Shown: positions 62,107 through 64,000 of the stretch, piece after piece
Layout: each line of letters opens with the position of its first letter
Position numbering within the stretch: the first letter of the stretch is position 1
Assembly: GCF_001641755.2 (NCBI RefSeq)
Contig: NZ_LRFG02000003.1
Span: 310,001 to 374,000, forward strand
Direction of reading: 5' to 3'
Source of the DNA: Microbulbifer flavimaris
GTDB taxonomy: Bacteria > Pseudomonadota > Gammaproteobacteria > Pseudomonadales > Cellvibrionaceae
Length of the DNA stretch: 64,000 bases
Notes under the pieces: model-generated
Told to the model about the DNA's origin: nothing
Databases searched by the model: none
Seen by the model: only the letters and a program-made list of their open reading frames with translations
Program-made: the position numbers and the translations under genes

Positions 62107-62766
62107 TTAGTTATTCTCAACCAGGTGCTTACTGCTGGGGCGGATCACCCGGAAACGGGCCCCCTGGTCCTCCACCAACAGCACGGAATCGCCCTGGCTG
62201 AACGTTTCCGTACCTTCCGGTTCCACCATGACATAGTGGGTGGTACCGAATTCATCGCTGAAGCGCGCTTCTGCCGGTGATCCGGCGGCGGCCTCTCCAA
62301 GGGTCACCACCGCGACCCTGCCAACAAACGTTTTCCGGCCCACGGATTCGGTTTCGTCACCGACGGCAAAGCGACGCAGCAGGTTGCCCACTCCTCGTAC
62401 TTGCGGCAGGGCTAATAGAAATACCGGAATCGCCAGCAGCCACCCGGGCAAAAGAACACCCACCAGTCCCGCAACAAACATCTGCAGGACCAGGCCCGTC
62501 ACGCCAAAGCTGACCAGAAAGGCCACGAGCAGAATCAGTGCCGGCACCTCACCAAATCGCAGCCAGCCCAACAGTCTGGTGAGCCCCCCACTGGGACCCG
62601 CATCGGGCATATCTGCATCGATATGGATATCCGGCAGCAGGTTATCGAGCAGGTCCGAGATTCCGAGACCAATCAATGTCATGACGCCCTCCATGAGGGC
62701 AATCATGAACATCAGCACCAGTGCACCGGTAAAGAGAACGTTTTCGTCCTGAAGCAGGAAGGCCAT
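62107..62766 (-). CDS. YqiJ-like inner-membrane protein with OB-fold tail
   Basis: 219 residues. Hydrophobic segments near 15-40 and 75-125 carry the membrane part; the C-terminal half (GRKTFVGRVAVVTLGEAAAGSPAEARFSDEFGTTHYVMVEPE) is the NfeD/YqiJ-type OB fold. These proteins partner flotillins. The gene is one base from the flotillin start and shares its start codon region with the pspA stop. Confidence 0.88.
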   Translation of the reverse strand: MAFLLQDENVLFTGALVLMFMIALMEGVMTLIGLGISDLLDNLLPDIHIDADMPDAGPSGGLTRLLGWLRFGEVPALILLVAFLVSFGVTGLVLQMFVAGLVGVLLPGWLLAIPVFLLALPQVRGVGNLLRRFAVGDETESVGRKTFVGRVAVVTLGEAAAGSPAEARFSDEFGTTHYVMVEPEGTETFSQGDSVLLVEDQGARFRVIRPSSKHLVENN

Positions 62767-63434
62767 TATGCTTCGGTCCTGGATTTGATCTTGGCCAGCC
62801 GCTCCTTGATCCGATTGTTACGCGACAATTCCTCCAGCTCTGCCAGCTTGGTCGCGTCCGCACTGGATTCCGCCGTGGGGACCCCGGCGCCCTCCATGAT
62901 GCGGTTAAAGGCACCGGTGGCCTGCTCGACCTTGTCGGCGGTTGCGCGACTGCTGCCACCCTGGCCACCGGTAGCACCGTTTGCCTCGTGCTCTGTTGCG
63001 CGGACGAATTCCCGGAGCTGTTCGCGCATCTCGCGCTTTTTGCCCTGCAATGCACTGATGTAGGCATTCAGCTCCTTGATCTCGCCATCGGTATCGGCGA
63101 TCGCTTTCTCCAGCACCGGGATTTGGGCTTCGATGTCCATCTGTTTGGCGATGGCGGCTTCCGCCAGATCATCACGGCCCTGATCCACCGCAACCTCAAT
63201 CTGCTCTGCCAGACTGGCGTGACGGGTATTCTCGTCGTTCAGCGTGCGGCTGCTCAGGTATTTTGCAGCCTCGGCCTTGCCGAGCTGGTCCCGCACTTCA
63301 GCAATTGCATCATCAATTTCCCGGATGGCCTGCTCCATCACCAGCTGTGGTGTCGCATTTTCAACGGAATCCACCAAAGCATTGGCTGAAGCGGAGATGA
63401 TACGGGAGATTCTTTTCACGAGTCCTTCTTTCAT
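62766..63434 (-). CDS. PspA/IM30 family membrane-stress protein
   Basis: 222 residues, almost entirely helical. KRISRIISASANALVDSVENATPQLVMEQAIREIDDAIAEVRDQL matches the N-terminal PspA helix, followed by coiled coils and a Gly/Ser-rich break near 160. It binds stressed inner membranes. No PspBC genes or PspF-type activator lie in the window, and the operon with flotillin and YqiJ is the arrangement seen in the variant PspA systems. Confidence 0.9.
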   Translation of the reverse strand: MKEGLVKRISRIISASANALVDSVENATPQLVMEQAIREIDDAIAEVRDQLGKAEAAKYLSSRTLNDENTRHASLAEQIEVAVDQGRDDLAEAAIAKQMDIEAQIPVLEKAIADTDGEIKELNAYISALQGKKREMREQLREFVRATEHEANGATGGQGGSSRATADKVEQATGAFNRIMEGAGVPTAESSADATKLAELEELSRNNRIKERLAKIKSRTEA

Positions 63435-63464
63435 GTTGTTTTTCCTTTTACTTTTTCTTTGGTT

Positions 63465-63926
63465 TTAGCGGGATGATTTATCAAGAGGTTGCAGATATTC
63501 ACGGAGGGTTTGCCCGATATCCGGGCTGGGCCTGTCGGTACCTGCTGCCAGCGAGAGCAGCCGGAGCTTGTTTAGGAAGGCGTCAATCGCCGGCAGTGCG
63601 CGCTTTTCCAGTGCCGGCACCATATCCTGCTGATTTGCACAGGACTGGATGGCCGCAGCCCCCTCGGAGACAAGGTCCATGACGGCTTCCACCAGCAGGC
63701 TTCTCTCTGTGCCCTCCGCATATCGCGCGCGCACTGGCAGCATGGCCTCTGTGGAGGTCAGGTAGGCAAGAGCGAAACTCCCGGCACCGGCAGATTCCCT
63801 GGCCATCGCAATGAGTTCACGGACTTTCTCGCTCTGGGTGACCGCACCGTTGCGATCGATGGACATCAGGTAGGCGTAGTCCTCGGGAGAGAGGCGGGCG
63901 GATATGGACTGGGACTTATTGAGCAT
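63465..63926 (-). CDS. Small protein with RHH-like N-terminus, first gene of the PspA-flotillin operon
   Basis: 153 residues, not recognised as a named family. The N-terminal SARLSPEDYAYLMSIDRNGAVTQSEKVRELIAMA has the strand-helix-helix look of ribbon-helix-helix DNA-binding proteins; the rest is helical with no motif. It lies 30 bp upstream of pspA on the same strand, so it may regulate the operon or serve the same membrane-stress function. Confidence 0.7.
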   Translation of the reverse strand: MLNKSQSISARLSPEDYAYLMSIDRNGAVTQSEKVRELIAMARESAGAGSFALAYLTSTEAMLPVRARYAEGTERSLLVEAVMDLVSEGAAAIQSCANQQDMVPALEKRALPAIDAFLNKLRLLSLAAGTDRPSPDIGQTLREYLQPLDKSSR

Positions 63927-64000
63927 GGCAGTGACCAGTAGTTTTTTTGCCTGGTACCGCCGGCAGTATTGAAGAGTTCAGGGCTGGCAATCGCGCAAGC

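Overview
The window is a 64 kb stretch of a GC-rich chromosome. Gene content suggests a marine, polysaccharide-active gammaproteobacterium, perhaps near Microbulbifer/Cellvibrionaceae. Evidence for this is the CbpA/CbpM and YqiJ/flotillin/PspA sets, the GH38 and ABC glycoside locus, and a Wzx/Wzy exopolysaccharide cluster. The placement is inferred from gene content only. No tRNA, rRNA, CRISPR array, integrase or insertion sequence was recognised.

Layout. (1) 1-2350: visibly more AT-rich, leftward three-gene operon (small ribbon-helix-helix-like protein, DUF4007 protein, P-loop ATPase cut by the window edge). It resembles the sspB-sspC part of an Ssp-type DNA phosphorothioation defence island. 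Its promoter region holds a near-consensus LexA box and a repeated operator-like element. (2) 2640-5287: a DUF885 peptidase-like protein and a LOG-family phosphoribohydrolase. (3) 5506-21129: a tightly overlapping 11-gene leftward glycoside operon (ABC importer, GH38 alpha-mannosidase, GHL10 hydrolase, DUF4127, FAD enzyme, ROK and PfkB kinases, AGE-family epimerase) divergent from a GntR regulator and nanE. The two kinase/epimerase pairs suggest that mannose is routed to fructose-6-P and ManNAc to GlcNAc-6-P. (4) 21172-25766: aldose epimerase-like protein, a gluzincin metallopeptidase, a nitrilase, and an outer-membrane barrel. (5) 25845-28625: tyrosine catabolism (FAH-family, VOC, hppD) behind two tandem palindromes. 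(6) 29089-30471: a serine beta-lactamase-fold hydrolase.

(7) 30477-56145 is the centrepiece: an exopolysaccharide locus. The leftward block has the initiating glycosyl-phosphate transferase, an outer-membrane barrel, a short OPX export protein, a BY-kinase (Wzc-like) and a PHP-type phosphatase. The second block has Wzx, an asparagine-synthase-like amidotransferase, a split Alg14/Alg13-type glycosyltransferase, a pyruvyl transferase, an FrhB-like iron-sulfur protein, Wzy and two GT2 enzymes. Embedded in it are an Sfp-type phosphopantetheinyl transferase, a CheR-like methyltransferase and a 2054-residue NRPS (A-PCP-C-A-PCP). The NRPS ends not in a thioesterase but in a fused hexapeptide (xenobiotic-type) acyltransferase. 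My main hypothesis is a dedicated system that builds a two-residue acyl-glycine chain on the NRPS and transfers it from the carrier protein onto a sugar of the exopolysaccharide.

(8) 56479-63926: housekeeping and envelope-stress genes: DUF533 protein, Ca2+/Na+ antiporter, cbpM-cbpA, DUF4019 protein, and a flotillin-YqiJ-PspA-small protein operon.
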